DNA from: Chitinophaga agri
GTDB taxonomy: Bacteria > Bacteroidota > Bacteroidia > Chitinophagales > Chitinophagaceae
Reading direction: 5' to 3'
Length of the DNA: 64,000 nucleotides
Assembly: GCF_010093065.1 (NCBI RefSeq)
Contig: NZ_CP048113.1
Coordinates: 5,456,001-5,520,000, forward strand
Shown here in pieces: positions 16,312-25,815 of the stretch. Below the pieces are notes generated by a model. The model worked only from the letters and a program-made list of their open reading frames with translations. It did not search any database and was not told the origin of the DNA. Numbering within the stretch: the stretch's first letter is position 1; every line of letters starts with the position of its first letter. The position numbers were made by a program, and so were the translations under genes.

Positions 16312-18417
16312 ATGGAAACGATCAGTTGTAAAGTAAGAGGCATGCATTGCACCAATTGCGCGCAATCGGTGTCAAGATACCTGGAAAATAAAGGCATGCA
16401 GGATGTGAACGTAAGTTTCGCTACCGAAGAACTGCGTTTTACCCTGCCGGAAGGCATTACTTCTGCTAATGACGTACTGAAAGGCATCAACCAGATGGGA
16501 TACCAGATAGTACTCCCTGACGAACCGCAGTCACCTGCTGCATTTCTGAACACCCTTACTTTCAAATTCTTTTTCTGTGCCATATTTACCGCCCCCCTGT
16601 TACTGCATATGTGGGTACACTGGGCATGGTTGCACAACCCGTATATACAGCTGGCGTTGTCTACTCCCGTTTACCTGATGGGGCTATGGCATTTCGGACG
16701 TAGCGCCTGGAGGTCACTGGTGAACAAACTGGCCAATATGGATGTACTTATTACCCTCGGTGCGACGGCCGCCTATGGCTATAGCCTGACGGGCACATTG
16801 CTCAATCTGGGCAGCGACTATATGTTCTATGAAACAGCTGCCGCCATTATCACCCTGGTATTCCTGGGCAATCTGCTGGAAGAACGTTCTGTAAAACAAA
16901 CCACAACGGCTATCGCGGATCTGGCGAGAATGCAGGTAACCACCGCACGGCTCATTACAGACCACGACAATCATGAACATATCAATATTGTGGATAACCA
17001 GACACTGAAACCAGGGGATAAAGTGCTGGTCAACTCAGGCGACAAAATTCCGATGGACGGTACTATTTACTGGGGTGGCGGGCATATTAACGAGTCCATG
17101 ATAACGGGGGAGAGTGCGCCGGTCGCCAAAAAAGAAAAGGATAAAGCCATTGGTGGTACCATCATGGAAGATGGTAGTATCAAGATGTTCATTACTGCTA
17201 CTGGTAAGGATACCGTGTTGTCCTATATCATAGAACTGGTCAAACAGGCACAGGGCAGCAAGCCGAACATGCAAAAGCTCGCCGACAGGATCAGTGCCAT
17301 CTTTGTACCGACAGTACTGGGCATTGCGGTTGTTACATTCCTGGGATGGCTGCTTTTCGGTCATGTCACGACAGGAGAAGCGATCATGAAAAGCATCGCT
17401 GTACTGGTCATCGCCTGCCCATGTGCTATGGGGCTGGCTACTCCTGCCGCGGTCATGGTAGGACTGGGTCGTGCAGCTAACAATGGTATACTCATAAAAG
17501 GGGCTAATACACTGGAAGCCTTCAAGGATATTAAATATGTTGTGCTGGACAAAACAGGTACCCTCACAACAGGCAAACTTCAGCTAGGGAATTACCATTT
17601 TGAAGGCATGACAGAGCAGGAGTTCAAGGCCACGGTATATAGTCTGGAGAAATATTCTTCACATCCGATAGCCCGCTCATTGTCAGGTTTGTGGAAAGGG
17701 CAGGGAGAAGCGGGCCTGTTGCAGGTCAGGGAGATCAAAGGCCGGGGTATGCAGGCGAAGGACGGTCAGGGTAATGAGTGGCAGTTAGGTTCCTATGCGA
17801 TGGCGGAGCAGGCTACACAAGATGACAGTCATAACATTTATTTGCTGAAGAACGGGCAACTTGTTGGCTGGATAGATCTTACAGATGAGATCAGACCAGA
17901 TGCCGTACAAATGGTACAACAGCTGCAAAGCCGTGGTATCAGTACCGTGTTACTGAGTGGCGATACTGAGCGGAAATGCCGGGAACTGGCAGCACAGGTA
18001 GGTATTACGGAAGTGTTTGCCGGACAGTCGCCGGAGCAGAAGCTGCAAAAGATAGATGCACTCATGAAAGAGGCTGCTGTAGCCATGGTAGGAGATGGCA
18101 TCAATGATGCACCAGCCCTGGCAAGAGCGAGCATTGGCATCTCTCTGAGCGATGCTACGCATGTGGCTATGCAGAGTGCGAATGTGATACTACTGAACAA
18201 CCGCCTTTCCTCGCTGCCACTGGCCCTGGGGTTGGGACGCCATACCTATCTGACTATAAAACAGAATCTCTTCTGGGCATTCATCTATAACATCATTGCG
18301 ATCCCATTCGCAGCATTAGGGGTATTAAGCCCGATTTCCGGCGCAGGAGTAATGGCCTTGTCAGATATCGTACTTGCAGTAAACTCTGTCAGATTACGTT
18401 ATAAAAAGGTCATCTGA
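16312..18417 (+). CDS. copA: Copper-exporting P1B-type ATPase
   Basis: A 701-residue heavy-metal pump. One N-terminal metal-binding domain with C13-T-N-C16 (MHCTNC), six to eight membrane helices, actuator loop TGES, the Cu(I)-type CPC motif at 369-371 (IACPCAMGLATP), phosphorylation site D413 (DKTGTLT), the P1B SHPIA histidine-proline pair, and the hinge GDGINDAPAL (D595). These features indicate export of Cu(I), or Ag(I), from the cytoplasm. An ATT-initiated extension (16285) is ignored in favour of the ATG. No copper chaperone or CueR-type regulator lies next to it. Confidence 0.93.
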   Translation: METISCKVRGMHCTNCAQSVSRYLENKGMQDVNVSFATEELRFTLPEGITSANDVLKGINQMGYQIVLPDEPQSPAAFLNTLTFKFFFCAIFTAPLLLHMWVHWAWLHNPYIQLALSTPVYLMGLWHFGRSAWRSLVNKLANMDVLITLGATAAYGYSLTGTLLNLGSDYMFYETAAAIITLVFLGNLLEERSVKQTTTAIADLARMQVTTARLITDHDNHEHINIVDNQTLKPGDKVLVNSGDKIPMDGTIYWGGGHINESMITGESAPVAKKEKDKAIGGTIMEDGSIKMFITATGKDTVLSYIIELVKQAQGSKPNMQKLADRISAIFVPTVLGIAVVTFLGWLLFGHVTTGEAIMKSIAVLVIACPCAMGLATPAAVMVGLGRAANNGILIKGANTLEAFKDIKYVVLDKTGTLTTGKLQLGNYHFEGMTEQEFKATVYSLEKYSSHPIARSLSGLWKGQGEAGLLQVREIKGRGMQAKDGQGNEWQLGSYAMAEQATQDDSHNIYLLKNGQLVGWIDLTDEIRPDAVQMVQQLQSRGISTVLLSGDTERKCRELAAQVGITEVFAGQSPEQKLQKIDALMKEAAVAMVGDGINDAPALARASIGISLSDATHVAMQSANVILLNNRLSSLPLALGLGRHTYLTIKQNLFWAFIYNIIAIPFAALGVLSPISGAGVMALSDIVLAVNSVRLRYKKVI

Positions 18418-18469
18418 TAACCCTTTCGTGCAGATGTAGACAATTCTTTAAATTTACGCCTGCACCAAT

Positions 18470-20374
18470 ATGGCTCATCCATCTGACATACTTAAAAAAT
18501 ACTGGGGATACGATCAGTTCCGTCCTTTACAGGAAGACATCATCCAGGCTATCATCAATGGGAAAGATACCCTTGCACTGCTGCCCACCGGTGGTGGCAA
18601 GTCTATCTGTTTCCAGGTACCGGCACTGATGAAACCTGGTATATGCCTGGTAGTGACACCGCTTATTGCGTTGATGAAAGACCAGGTAGCCAATCTGAAG
18701 AAACGGAATATTCCTGCGGTAGCGATTTATGCAGGCATGTTTTATCAGGATGTGGAGCGCTTGCTGGAAGAAGCCAGAAGGGGAAAGTATAAGTTCCTGT
18801 ATGTCTCTCCTGAGCGCCTGCAAAGTAACCGGTTCCTCGAATACTGTGATGGTATGCCGGTGAACCTGCTGGCTATTGATGAAGCGCATTGTATATCCCA
18901 GTGGGGATATGATTTCAGACCTGCATACCTGGAGATAGCCACCATCAGGAATCATTTCCCGGGGGTACCTGTGTTGGCACTGACGGCATCTGCGACACCG
19001 GAAGTACAGCGGGATATCTGTGACAAGCTGCTCATGCGGCATCCCTCCATCTTTACCAAGAGCTTTACACGCGCCAATCTTTCCTATAGTGTTATTGAAG
19101 AAGATAATAAGCCAGAAAAGCTGGTGCACATCCTGCAGCGTGTGCAGGGTAGCGCTATTGTATATTGCCGTAACCGGAAGCGTACCCGCGAGATCGCCGA
19201 TATGCTGGAGCAGGAAGGTATAGCAGCTACTTATTATCATGCGGGACTGACGGGGGAAGAACGTACGGTTCGTCAGGAGTTGTGGATCAGTAACCGTATC
19301 AGGGTAATGGCCTGTACCAATGCCTTTGGTATGGGTATCGATAAGCCGGATGTGCGCGTTGTTATACACTATGAAGCAACAGATGGGCTGGAGGCATATT
19401 ATCAGGAGGCTGGCCGTGCGGGCAGAGATGAGAAGAAGGCGTATGCAGTGATGTTGTATCAGCAACAAGAGCTCAGCGAGATGCAGAAAGCCCTGCGCCT
19501 GCAATTCCCGGAGATACCGGAAATACGCGACGTGTATCAGGCACTGGTGAATTATCTGCAGGTGCCCGTAGGTAGTGCAGAAGGCATTTATTATGATTTT
19601 GACATCAACGATTTTGTACGAAAGTTTAATCTGAATATAACCATTGCTTATAGTTCTTTGCGGATACTGGAACAAGAAGGTATCCTTCAATTGAGTGAGA
19701 GCGTCTTCATGCCGTCCCGTGTGGAATTTGTGATCAGTAAAAGAACCTTGTATGACTTTACGGATATGCAGCCTGCATTTGAGCCGGTGACACAAACATT
19801 GTTGCGCACGTATGAAGGGATTTTTGATACGCCTGTACCGGTGTATGAAAAGCAACTGGCACGCCTGTTAAGACAGTCGGAAACGCAGGTGGTACATTGG
19901 TTGCAGCAATTGCATCAGCGGGGTATTATCAAATACAATCAACGAAAGGAAGAACCGCAGTTGTGCTTTTCGCAGGAAAGGGTTTCTGCACAACATTTGC
20001 GGATAGATGCAGACAGGATAAGGGAACGTATGCAGGCATATAAAATTCGCCTGGATGCTATGATAGATTACGTCAGGAACAGGGATATCTGTCGTACACA
20101 GATGCTGGTGCGTTATTTCGGTGAAAAGAATGCAGCACCGTGTGGAACCTGTGACATATGTATTGAAAAGAGAAAACGGCCACTGGACGGCAAAACAGGT
20201 GGCACGGTGGCCGAGCAGCTGGTCGCGCAACTGGATAAGCAACCTGCGGACTGGCTTGCCGTTCGTAATAGCTTACCTGACATAGAAGAAGACGTTTTGC
20301 TGGAAGTGATGCAGTTCCTGATATTGGAGGAAAAAGCGGGCAGGGATGCAGATGGAAAGGTATACCTGAAGTAA
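18470..20374 (+). CDS. recQ: RecQ-family ATP-dependent DNA helicase
   Basis: A 634-residue superfamily 2 helicase. Helicase motifs: Q-motif region (YWGYDQFRPLQ), Walker A TGGGKS, DEAH box (IDEAHCISQWGYDFRP), motif III ALTASATP, motif VI QEAGRAGRDEK. The RecQ-C zinc-binding part has four cysteines (CRTQ...CGTCDIC). After it the protein ends without a recognisable HRDC domain, as in the shorter RecQ paralogue of Bacteroidota. Role: unwinding of recombination and stalled-fork intermediates. It follows copA by 52 bases and shares a long bidirectional terminator with the convergent oxidoreductase. Confidence 0.93.
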   Translation: MAHPSDILKKYWGYDQFRPLQEDIIQAIINGKDTLALLPTGGGKSICFQVPALMKPGICLVVTPLIALMKDQVANLKKRNIPAVAIYAGMFYQDVERLLEEARRGKYKFLYVSPERLQSNRFLEYCDGMPVNLLAIDEAHCISQWGYDFRPAYLEIATIRNHFPGVPVLALTASATPEVQRDICDKLLMRHPSIFTKSFTRANLSYSVIEEDNKPEKLVHILQRVQGSAIVYCRNRKRTREIADMLEQEGIAATYYHAGLTGEERTVRQELWISNRIRVMACTNAFGMGIDKPDVRVVIHYEATDGLEAYYQEAGRAGRDEKKAYAVMLYQQQELSEMQKALRLQFPEIPEIRDVYQALVNYLQVPVGSAEGIYYDFDINDFVRKFNLNITIAYSSLRILEQEGILQLSESVFMPSRVEFVISKRTLYDFTDMQPAFEPVTQTLLRTYEGIFDTPVPVYEKQLARLLRQSETQVVHWLQQLHQRGIIKYNQRKEEPQLCFSQERVSAQHLRIDADRIRERMQAYKIRLDAMIDYVRNRDICRTQMLVRYFGEKNAAPCGTCDICIEKRKRPLDGKTGGTVAEQLVAQLDKQPADWLAVRNSLPDIEEDVLLEVMQFLILEEKAGRDADGKVYLK

Positions 20375-20380
20375 TATTAA

Positions 20381-20432
20381 CTGCTATAAGAAAGAGGCAT
20401 TCTGTTCACAGAATGCCTCTTTCTTATAGCAG
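20381..20432. terminator. Bidirectional terminator between recQ and the Gfo/Idh/MocA gene
   Basis: A perfect inverted repeat with 24-base arms (20381-20404 and 20409-20432); one further T-A pair leaves a two-base centre. A/T-rich segments inside the arms supply U-runs in both directions. It lies 6 bases past recQ and 8 bases before the end of the opposing gene. Confidence 0.85.
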
Positions 20433-20440
20433 CTAACTGT

Positions 20441-21487
20441 TTACAGTTTAATGATCTTACCTGCTTTGCTACTTTCAAAAGCAGCTTCAATAATACGGAT
20501 GACATTCACAGCATCAGATGGTTCAACCGGCACCGGTGCGCCTTTTGTTAATGCGGCATGCATACCATCAAAATACTCCAGGTAATTGCCTTTCGGAGAA
20601 GGCAGGTATTTTCTGATCACTTCTCCATCTTTCGCGGTATGTAACAGTCCCCACTCATGGATACCTTCTTCACCCCATCCCGGTGCACCAGGCATTAGTC
20701 CCTGTTGCAGCATGGTTTCCTGCGTATCTGCTTTTGTTTTGATAAAGGAACCCAGACGGCCATGGAACTGGTAGGAGGGAATAGGTTCCCTGGTGATGTA
20801 ACTGCATTTCAGTCGTACACGCAGTTTATCATAGAAGAACACCAGTTCAAAATAGTCATCTACCAGAGATTCTTTGCGGATGATACGGATATCGGCCCAT
20901 ACAGCATCCGGCATACCGAACAGCTGCAGCCCCTGATCTACCAGGTGTGATCCAAGGTCATAGAGACCACCGGTTCCCGGTAAAGCGGCTTCTTTATGTT
21001 TCTTATAACTCAGCTCTTCACGGTAACGGTCATAATGGATCTCTGCTTCGAGGATGTCTCCGAGATCACCACTGGCGATCACCTGTCGTACAATTTTGAA
21101 GTCACTATCAAAACGTCTGTTATGATATACGCTTATTAACAGTCCTTTGCTCTTAGCCAGTTCTACGAGTTCCTGACCTTCTGCGGAAGCGACTGTAAAA
21201 GGTTTTTCCACGATGACATGTTTGCCTGCATTCAGTGCAGCTTTTGCATACTCATAGTGTGTATAGTTAGGTGTATTTACAATGATCAGTTCCAGGCTAT
21301 CATCCTGGAGCATTTCTTCCACGCTCTTATACACTTTCACATCAGGATATCTTTCCTGTGCCATGTGTTTACTTCTTTCCACTACAGCCGTGAATGAAAA
21401 TCCTGGATGTACATGAATAAAAGGTGCGTGAAAAACGTGGCCTGACATACCATACGCGCATATGCCGGTTTTGATGATTTTTTCCAT
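20441..21487 (-). CDS. Gfo/Idh/MocA-family oxidoreductase
   Basis: A 348-residue NAD(P)-dependent dehydrogenase. N-terminal Rossmann fold (IIKTGICAYGMSGHVFHAPF), the EKP motif in VEKPFTV, and the C-terminal substrate domain with GTGGLYDLGSHLVDQ. Members act on sugars, inositols or related polyols; the substrate cannot be read here. The frame extends to 21547, but the ATG at 21487 directly precedes the Rossmann strand and is the natural start. Single gene. Confidence 0.87.
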   Translation of the reverse strand: MEKIIKTGICAYGMSGHVFHAPFIHVHPGFSFTAVVERSKHMAQERYPDVKVYKSVEEMLQDDSLELIIVNTPNYTHYEYAKAALNAGKHVIVEKPFTVASAEGQELVELAKSKGLLISVYHNRRFDSDFKIVRQVIASGDLGDILEAEIHYDRYREELSYKKHKEAALPGTGGLYDLGSHLVDQGLQLFGMPDAVWADIRIIRKESLVDDYFELVFFYDKLRVRLKCSYITREPIPSYQFHGRLGSFIKTKADTQETMLQQGLMPGAPGWGEEGIHEWGLLHTAKDGEVIRKYLPSPKGNYLEYFDGMHAALTKGAPVPVEPSDAVNVIRIIEAAFESSKAGKIIKL

Positions 21488-21640
21488 GTAATCTTTAGTT
21501 TGATCTGTTGAGGCAATAAGATAGTGAATATTGAGAAATGATATCAATAAAATGTATGACAGGTAGTGACTAAAATAACAATGCCTGGCAAAACGGCCGT
21601 ATTCCGGACGCTGCCAGGCGTTGAAGCGAAGTGCTGATGT

Positions 21641-22069
21641 TTAGTTCTGTACGGTTCCGGTAAGGTGTAGCTCTTTTTCCTGCTCCACCCCTTTGATCTT
21701 CACCCAGATCGTTTTATGCTGCTGGCCAACAGAATTGGCTGAATAGGTAGTAGTCACAGTGCCTGTCTTACCTGGCAGTACGGGTGCTTTTGTCCAGGTG
21801 GGAGCCGTGCAGCCACAGCTGGTACGTACATTCTCTATCAGTACAGGTTGTTTCTCCACATTGGTAAATTCAAAGTTGATGGTCACGGGTTTGTTGAATG
21901 GTGTAGTACCGAAGTCAACATTCTCTTTTTTGAATTTTATCTTAGCATCTGCAGGGTGTTCCGCAGCTGTTGTGGCAGTAGGGGCTGATGCTGGTGGTGG
22001 TGTGTTTGTCTGTGCCTGAGTAGATAGGAAAGCGAAGCTTACAAAAAGGGTTACAACTAATGTCTTCAT
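21641..22069 (-). CDS. DUF1573 exported protein
   Basis: A 142-residue protein with a signal peptide (MKTLVVTLFVSFAFLSTQAQ region), a low-complexity Pro/Ala/Thr linker (about 20-40), and a DUF1573 Ig-like domain: DFGTTPFNKPVTINFEFTN, the RTSCGCTAPTW cysteine motif, and GKTGTVTTTYS. DUF1573 proteins are widespread in Bacteroidota; no molecular function is established. Single gene. Confidence 0.87.
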   Translation of the reverse strand: MKTLVVTLFVSFAFLSTQAQTNTPPPASAPTATTAAEHPADAKIKFKKENVDFGTTPFNKPVTINFEFTNVEKQPVLIENVRTSCGCTAPTWTKAPVLPGKTGTVTTTYSANSVGQQHKTIWVKIKGVEQEKELHLTGTVQN

Positions 22070-22257
22070 AAAATGCTTTTGAGGGTTATAGATAAAGTAA
22101 ATTTAAAGAAAATGTGCAGTTGTTTTTTTGGGGAGATGGTAAAATGTAGTTAAATTGGTAAGACGATATAACGAGAGGAATAAAGATAAACTGAACTAAC
22201 GTGTAAGACCCTTAAAACCAAGACCGAACCCTGCAAAAATAATTACCTACATCAGAT

Positions 22258-23496
22258 ATGTTTCCCCTTAATACCTCACGGAGACCGGGTCCTGCGACAG
22301 ATTTCATAGATGATCTCAAGCTGCAGGACAAACTGGCAGCGCTCGCGCAAACAATAAAACTACGGGTATATGAAGAGGATGAAGACATTATATCTCTACT
22401 GGAGATTGATGATGACCGTATCTTTTTAGAGCCACTGTTGTTTGCCTATTTTAATAATGTTACGGCTTCCCATCGCCCTTCCCTGCAGCAACTGTTATTT
22501 GGATATATGTCTGAAGAACTGCGCCCGAATACATTTCCGGTGGTGTTTGATCCACATGGTATCGCTTATCTGCCGAATATGGGTAGTATCTGTCTGAGAG
22601 GGGAGGTGCCTGTTGAAAAGGCGAAGGTCCGTTACAGAGGTGGTGCTATCTTTGAAGTAAGGGCAGGGGATAAACTATTACCACACACTTTTGTGCCTTT
22701 ACAGAAGGCAGGTGATTTCGAGTTGTTGCCATTTAATCATCCGTTGTTCTACCAATATTTTAAGCCATTCCAGGAGCACCAGGTAGTCGATGTCACTGGA
22801 ATTGATACTTACAATATCAGCCTATTACAGCGCAGTAACCTGGAGCGTGCTATCCGGCTTATAGCCACGCATTGTCCTGTATTCTATCGCCTGGTATGCA
22901 TGACGAACGGAAAGATCGTGATCTTCGACAGTGCGTCTGTCGACAGCTTTGTAGCCAGCGATCTTCAGGGAACGATCTTTATAAATGCGAATGAGCGCAG
23001 TAGTGTCGCCTTTTTTCTGGATGACCTGGTACATCAATGGTCGCATAATATGCTGAACGCTTACCTTTTTGACAGGCATGAATATTTTCTGATCAATCCT
23101 GAGTTAAAGCAGTTATCAGATTATACAGGGGCAGTAGCTGATCCGGGAAACATTTATGATGCTTTCCACAGTTTGTTTACGGTAGCAAGGCGTGTGCAAT
23201 GCTTCGATATACTGTTCCGTTTAAAGGAGGAGTTTTCCAGGCAGGAGCAGCATGAACTGATCGCCCGTTATTGTGATCAGAGCAGAAGATACGATATAGG
23301 AATGCAGAAGGTGGTCTTATCAGAAGTATACACCCCTGCAGGTGAACATTTATATACCTCCCTGTATGACAGTATTGAAAGAACGTTGGATCAGATCAGG
23401 CATATCCTGGACCGGGCGGACCTTTCCAACCAGGTATTCACATTCAGTTACCCCAGCTTTTGCGTACTGAATGATTACTCAATAACCAGTGAGTAA
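22258..23496 (+). CDS. HxxxH protein related to HEXXH-type peptide-modification enzymes (divergent)
   Basis: A 412-residue soluble protein without signal peptide. Its C-terminal half has the layout of the HEXXH-motif putative peptide-modification (peptide beta-hydroxylase) family: a buried helix with VHQWSHNMLNAYL, in which H259 and H263 would be metal ligands and the usual glutamate is Q260, then a DPGNIYDAFHSLFTVARRV segment matching the family's later RPxxGxxHGVYAFxxVARF block, with H304 as a third candidate ligand. The N-terminal half is unrecognised. No precursor peptide, radical-SAM enzyme or transporter is adjacent. The family link is by eye; a metal-binding but altered or inactive enzyme is possible. 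Confidence 0.5.
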   Translation: MFPLNTSRRPGPATDFIDDLKLQDKLAALAQTIKLRVYEEDEDIISLLEIDDDRIFLEPLLFAYFNNVTASHRPSLQQLLFGYMSEELRPNTFPVVFDPHGIAYLPNMGSICLRGEVPVEKAKVRYRGGAIFEVRAGDKLLPHTFVPLQKAGDFELLPFNHPLFYQYFKPFQEHQVVDVTGIDTYNISLLQRSNLERAIRLIATHCPVFYRLVCMTNGKIVIFDSASVDSFVASDLQGTIFINANERSSVAFFLDDLVHQWSHNMLNAYLFDRHEYFLINPELKQLSDYTGAVADPGNIYDAFHSLFTVARRVQCFDILFRLKEEFSRQEQHELIARYCDQSRRYDIGMQKVVLSEVYTPAGEHLYTSLYDSIERTLDQIRHILDRADLSNQVFTFSYPSFCVLNDYSITSE

Positions 23497-23655
23497 CACG
23501 CTTCCTTCCTGGTATATGGCTATGAACGATCGGGAGCGCTGTAAAGACATTCAGATTTACCTGTTTTTAGCCTTATTAGCCAGTTTTTATAGGCAGGACG
23601 GTAGTAAAGGCAATCCCGGTGCATCCGGTTTGAAATTTAGCCGTTATTTGAATGT

Positions 23656-25224
23656 TCAGAACCAGCTACTTTCTTTCTTACTGCTTTTGCCACCCAGCCC
23701 AAGGGCGCCCAGCAGACTACGGGTAATGATATTGGCGGCGGTACGACCTACCTGTCTGGCAGTGGAGCTGGTGAGTACGGTTTCCAGCACGCCTTTCTCT
23801 TCTTTCTTTTTGCCACTATTGCCTTTAGCTGCCGCATTTTCCTCTTTCGCTGCTGTTGATTTTTCCGCTGCTTCCTCGAGTTTAGCGGTCAGGATCTCAT
23901 AAGCGCTTTCATTGTCCACTTCCCGGTTATATTTCTTCACCAGTTTAGATGTATGAACAAGTGCTTCGGCTTCTGCGTCAGTCAACACATCCATACGGGA
24001 GCGTGGCGATACAAGCATGGTTGCGGCGAGGGGCGTAGGCTGGCCTTTTTCATTGAGGCAGGTAAAGAGGGCTTCACCTATACCTATCTGCGTCAGGAGG
24101 TCATCTGTTTTATAGTATTCCGATAGCGGATAGTTCTCAGCTGTCTGTTTGATCGCCTTCCTGTCATTCGCAGTAAATGCGCGCAGTGCATGCTGTACCT
24201 TCATACCGAGTTGTCCCAGCACTGCAGGAGGGACGTCCATAGGGTTTTGTGTACAGAAGAAGATGCCGACACCTTTTGACCGGATCAGTTTAATGATAGT
24301 TTCTATCTGTTGCAGCAGGGCAGTACTGGCCTCCTGGAAAATGAGGTGTGCTTCATCAATGAACATGACCAGTTTTGGTTTTTCCAGGTCTCCTTCTTCC
24401 GGAAGGGTGGCATAGAGTTCAGCCAGGAGGCTTAACATGAAGGTGGAAAACAGTTTTGGGCGGTCCTGGATATCGGCTACTCTTACAATAGAGATCATAC
24501 CACGTCCGTCATCACTGATGCGCATAAGATCGTCTACTTCAAATGAAGCTTCGCCAAAGAACAGGTCAGCGCCCTGCTGTTCCAGTCCTATGACTTTCCT
24601 GAGAATGGTACCGGCAGAAGTCGTAGATATCTTACCGTAGTCTTTTTCCATGGCAGCTTTTCCTTCATCACTTACATATTGCAGTACTTTTTTGAAGTCT
24701 TTCAGGTCGAGCAGAGGAAGTTTATTATCGTCACAGTATTTAAAGATCATTGATACCAGGCCTTCCTGTGTATCATTCAGCTCAAGTATTTTGGAGAGCA
24801 GGATTGGTCCGAATTCACTTACGGTTGCACGCAGGCGGGCGCCTTTTTCATTGCTCAGCGAGAGTAATTCTACGGGGTAGGCAGCAGGCGACCAGCTGCC
24901 ACCTATTTTCTGATAACGTTCTTCAATTTTGGGGTTACTGGTACCGGCAGCAGCCATTCCACTAAGATCCCCTTTAATATCCATCAGGAGCACAGGTACG
25001 CTGGCATCACTGAGCGCTTCTGCAATGACCTGCAGGGTTTTGGTTTTACCTGTTCCGGTGGCACCGGCAATGAGGCCATGTCTGTTCAGTGTTTTCAGCG
25101 GAATGAATACATCTGCACCGGTTACAACGTCGCCATCCAGCATGGCGCATCCCAGTTTAATGTGTTCACCTTTAAAGAAATAGCCGTTACGGATGTAGTC
25201 GTGGAATGCTGCTTTCGTAGCCAT
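23656..25224 (-). CDS. HerA-like ATPase, DUF853 (YjgR) family
   Basis: A 522-residue P-loop ATPase of the HerA/FtsK superfamily. Walker A is GATGTGKT (54-61), preceded by the family's LNRHGLIAG; Walker B lies in LVMFIDEAHLIFQ; FFCTQNPMDVPPAVLGQLG holds the sensor region. The C-terminus carries a Lys/Glu/Ala-rich linker and a short hydrophobic GALGLGG tail. DUF853 proteins are poorly understood; a DNA-pumping role is inferred from the fold only. Single gene, convergent with the HxxxH protein gene. Confidence 0.85.
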   Translation of the reverse strand: MATKAAFHDYIRNGYFFKGEHIKLGCAMLDGDVVTGADVFIPLKTLNRHGLIAGATGTGKTKTLQVIAEALSDASVPVLLMDIKGDLSGMAAAGTSNPKIEERYQKIGGSWSPAAYPVELLSLSNEKGARLRATVSEFGPILLSKILELNDTQEGLVSMIFKYCDDNKLPLLDLKDFKKVLQYVSDEGKAAMEKDYGKISTTSAGTILRKVIGLEQQGADLFFGEASFEVDDLMRISDDGRGMISIVRVADIQDRPKLFSTFMLSLLAELYATLPEEGDLEKPKLVMFIDEAHLIFQEASTALLQQIETIIKLIRSKGVGIFFCTQNPMDVPPAVLGQLGMKVQHALRAFTANDRKAIKQTAENYPLSEYYKTDDLLTQIGIGEALFTCLNEKGQPTPLAATMLVSPRSRMDVLTDAEAEALVHTSKLVKKYNREVDNESAYEILTAKLEEAAEKSTAAKEENAAAKGNSGKKKEEKGVLETVLTSSTARQVGRTAANIITRSLLGALGLGGKSSKKESSWF

Positions 25225-25362
25225 GGGGTAATTTTTACTGAAGTTAACGAAAAGCGATTTCGGACAACCCTAATGGACAAAAAAATTACGAATGCCTGTT
25301 GCGTAAAAGGTTGAGCTTTAAACGCAACTGACATTCGTAATACCTGAAGGATACACCCGTTA

Positions 25363-25743
25363 TTACAGGTCTTCTTCACGTTCCAGCAGCAGAATAGCAC
25401 CCTGCGGAACGATATAATATTTTTCTCCCTGATAGGAAACTTCGGTAGAGCCGCTGAGGAGGAAGATCGCAAGGTCGCCTTCTTTGGCCTGTAACGGAAT
25501 GTATTTGACTTTATCTTCTTCCGCTTTCCATGCTTCATCTTCTTCAGAAGGAAGCGGCAACGCATAACCGGGACCTGTTTTGATCACATATCCCTGTTGT
25601 ACCTTTTCTTTTTCCTGCATACCGGGTGGAAGGTATAAGCCGCTTTCTGTGCGCTCATTTGCAGTCGTCAGTTTTATCAGTACTCTGTCTCCTACTACTA
25701 TTAGTTTCTTCAATTTATTGTCTTGAGTCAAATGTATAGCCAT
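25363..25743 (-). CDS. GroES-like co-chaperone family protein
   Basis: A 126-residue protein with a GroES beta-barrel pattern: VVGDRVLIKLTTANERTESGLYLPPG at the start, GYVIKTGPGYALP in the middle, and GEKYYIVPQGAILLLERE at the end. It is longer than classical GroES (about 95) because of an acidic insert (SEEDEAWKAEEDKV), and no groEL is adjacent, so it is a paralogue rather than the main GroES. The frame extends upstream to 25812 but the ATG at 25743 starts the conserved part. Confidence 0.75.
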   Translation of the reverse strand: MAIHLTQDNKLKKLIVVGDRVLIKLTTANERTESGLYLPPGMQEKEKVQQGYVIKTGPGYALPLPSEEDEAWKAEEDKVKYIPLQAKEGDLAIFLLSGSTEVSYQGEKYYIVPQGAILLLEREEDL

Positions 25744-25815
25744 GGTAAAATAACCTCCTGTAAAGATATTACAAAATGTGTGCAGCAGGGACGCGTGGTG
25801 CCAATATGGCACTCT

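Noticed and set aside
18527..19855. A 442-codon minus-strand frame inside recQ
   Set aside because: Antisense shadow of the helicase coding sequence with low-complexity composition and no recognisable domain.
23489..23902. A 137-codon plus-strand frame after the HxxxH gene
   Set aside because: Most of it lies antisense to the HerA-like ATPase gene and the rest is low-complexity; no start signal supports it.
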